Positions 5,857 to 6,194 of a stretch of DNA of 6,194 nucleotides are shown here, in pieces. This stretch comes from DASUVJ01 sp036378995 (GTDB lineage: Bacteria > Patescibacteriota > Saccharimonadia > Saccharimonadales > Saccharimonadaceae), in NCBI GenBank assembly GCA_036378995.1, contig DASUVJ010000062.1, positions 1 to 6,194 of the forward strand, given 5' to 3'. The position numbers and the translations under genes are program-made. Numbering within the stretch: the stretch's first letter is position 1; every line of letters starts with the position of its first letter. Under the pieces are notes generated by a model, which saw only the letters and a program-made list of their open reading frames with translations, ran no database searches and was not told the DNA's origin.

Positions 5857-6193
5857 CGCGGCTGACTTCGTCAAGCGTGGTCTCGCCGCGCAGTGCTGCT
5901 AATACACCGACTTGGGTTAGTGTTAGCATTCCGTCGGCCTTGGCGGCCGCTTCGATTGCTTCGGTATGCACTTCTACGACATCACCCCGAAGAAACTTCT
6001 GGATGTTTTCGCTGACGACCATTTGCTCCATAATGACCACACGGCCTTTATAGCCAAACGGCACATCGTCGCTTGGAACGGGCTTCCATAATTTGAAGTT
6101 ATCAAAATCAGGCTTTTCAATCCCCTCGGGTAGGTCTTCTAGTACGCTGCGAACGTATTTGCGCGTTGCTTCGTCCGGCTCGTACTCCTCTTT
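5849..6193 (-). CDS. pilB: PilB/GspE-family type IV pilus assembly ATPase, C-terminal fragment
   Basis: The last 114 residues of a gene that starts beyond the right edge. The visible part matches the C-terminal end of secretion/pilus ATPases: GYKGRVVIMEQMVVSENIQK (48-67), where the family has GYxGR followed by an E-hydrophobic pattern and VS..I. Then come an AIEAAAKADGMLTLTQ block (79-94) and the closing G-V-L-A-A-L-R-G-E-T-T-L-D-E-V-S-R-V-I. These hexameric ATPases sit at the inner face of the membrane and power pilus extension or type II secretion. The Walker A and B and His/Asp boxes are outside the window, so activity cannot be judged. The opening KEEYEPDE resembles the stretch that usually follows the first CxxC pair of the zinc-binding tetracysteine motif. 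The second CxxC, normally just before GYxGR, is absent (WKPVPSDDVPF). A GspE or related paralogue is the alternative. It ends in TAG. Confidence 0.88.
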   Translation of the reverse strand, partial: KEEYEPDEATRKYVRSVLEDLPEGIEKPDFDNFKLWKPVPSDDVPFGYKGRVVIMEQMVVSENIQKFLRGDVVEVHTEAIEAAAKADGMLTLTQVGVLAALRGETTLDEVSRVI

Positions 6194-6194
6194 T

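Noticed and set aside
5857..5890. Inverted repeat CGCGGC/GCCGCG at the convergent ends of the hypothetical and pilB-like genes
   Set aside because: The stem is 6 bp with a 22-nt loop and no T tract on either strand; most of it is explained as pilB coding sequence.
2..6193. No TGA among the six gene stops, considered as a sign of TGA recoding
   Set aside because: Six stops are too few to judge, and no gene here needs an in-frame TGA to be read through, so the standard bacterial code is sufficient.

Overview
The window looks like a piece of a compact, mid-GC bacterial chromosome, most probably from the Patescibacteria/CPR and within that Candidatus Saccharibacteria (TM7). This is inferred from the gene set and style: an ERAP-like M1 aminopeptidase, a short malic enzyme, an RNase HII fused to a YraN domain, a type IV pilus ATPase, convergent genes with overlapping stops, and -10 boxes placed exactly for leaderless mRNAs. 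No phylogenetic test was possible. The standard code is consistent with every reading frame, and all six gene stops are TAA or TAG.

Layout. Positions 2-2191 (+) hold an M1 zinc aminopeptidase missing its N-terminus at the window edge. It meets the next gene tail to tail with a 15-bp overlap, and its likely intrinsic terminator (2284-2315) lies inside the antisense coding sequence of that neighbour. Positions 2177-3112 (-) encode RNase HII with a C-terminal YraN/UPF0102 nuclease-like domain. Upstream of it, 3179-3601 (-) encodes ribosomal protein L19. A strong intrinsic terminator (3140-3160 plus T tract) separates L19 from rnhB, followed by a TATACT box 6 nt before the rnhB ATG. The 109-bp gap 3602-3710 holds back-to-back promoters for L19 (-) and for a malic enzyme at 3711-4844 (+), whose TATACT box also sits 6 nt before its ATG. 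Next comes an unrecognised protein (5008-5856, +) whose frame stays open and coding-like back to 4852 with no ATG, GTG or TTG start in the extension. It overlaps by 8 bp the convergent 3' end of a PilB/GspE-family ATPase gene that runs off the right edge (-).

The genes do not form one pathway. They cover peptide scavenging, ribosome assembly and genome maintenance (L19, RNase HII), malate-to-pyruvate conversion, and type IV pilus assembly. I found no CRISPR array, insertion sequence, tRNA, rRNA or defence system. I do not see a previously undescribed multi-gene system here. The points worth attention are the two leaderless-type starts, the terminator embedded in an antisense gene, the RnhB-YraN fusion, and the unresolved start of the hypothetical gene. 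There is no gene-free stretch longer than about 165 bases.
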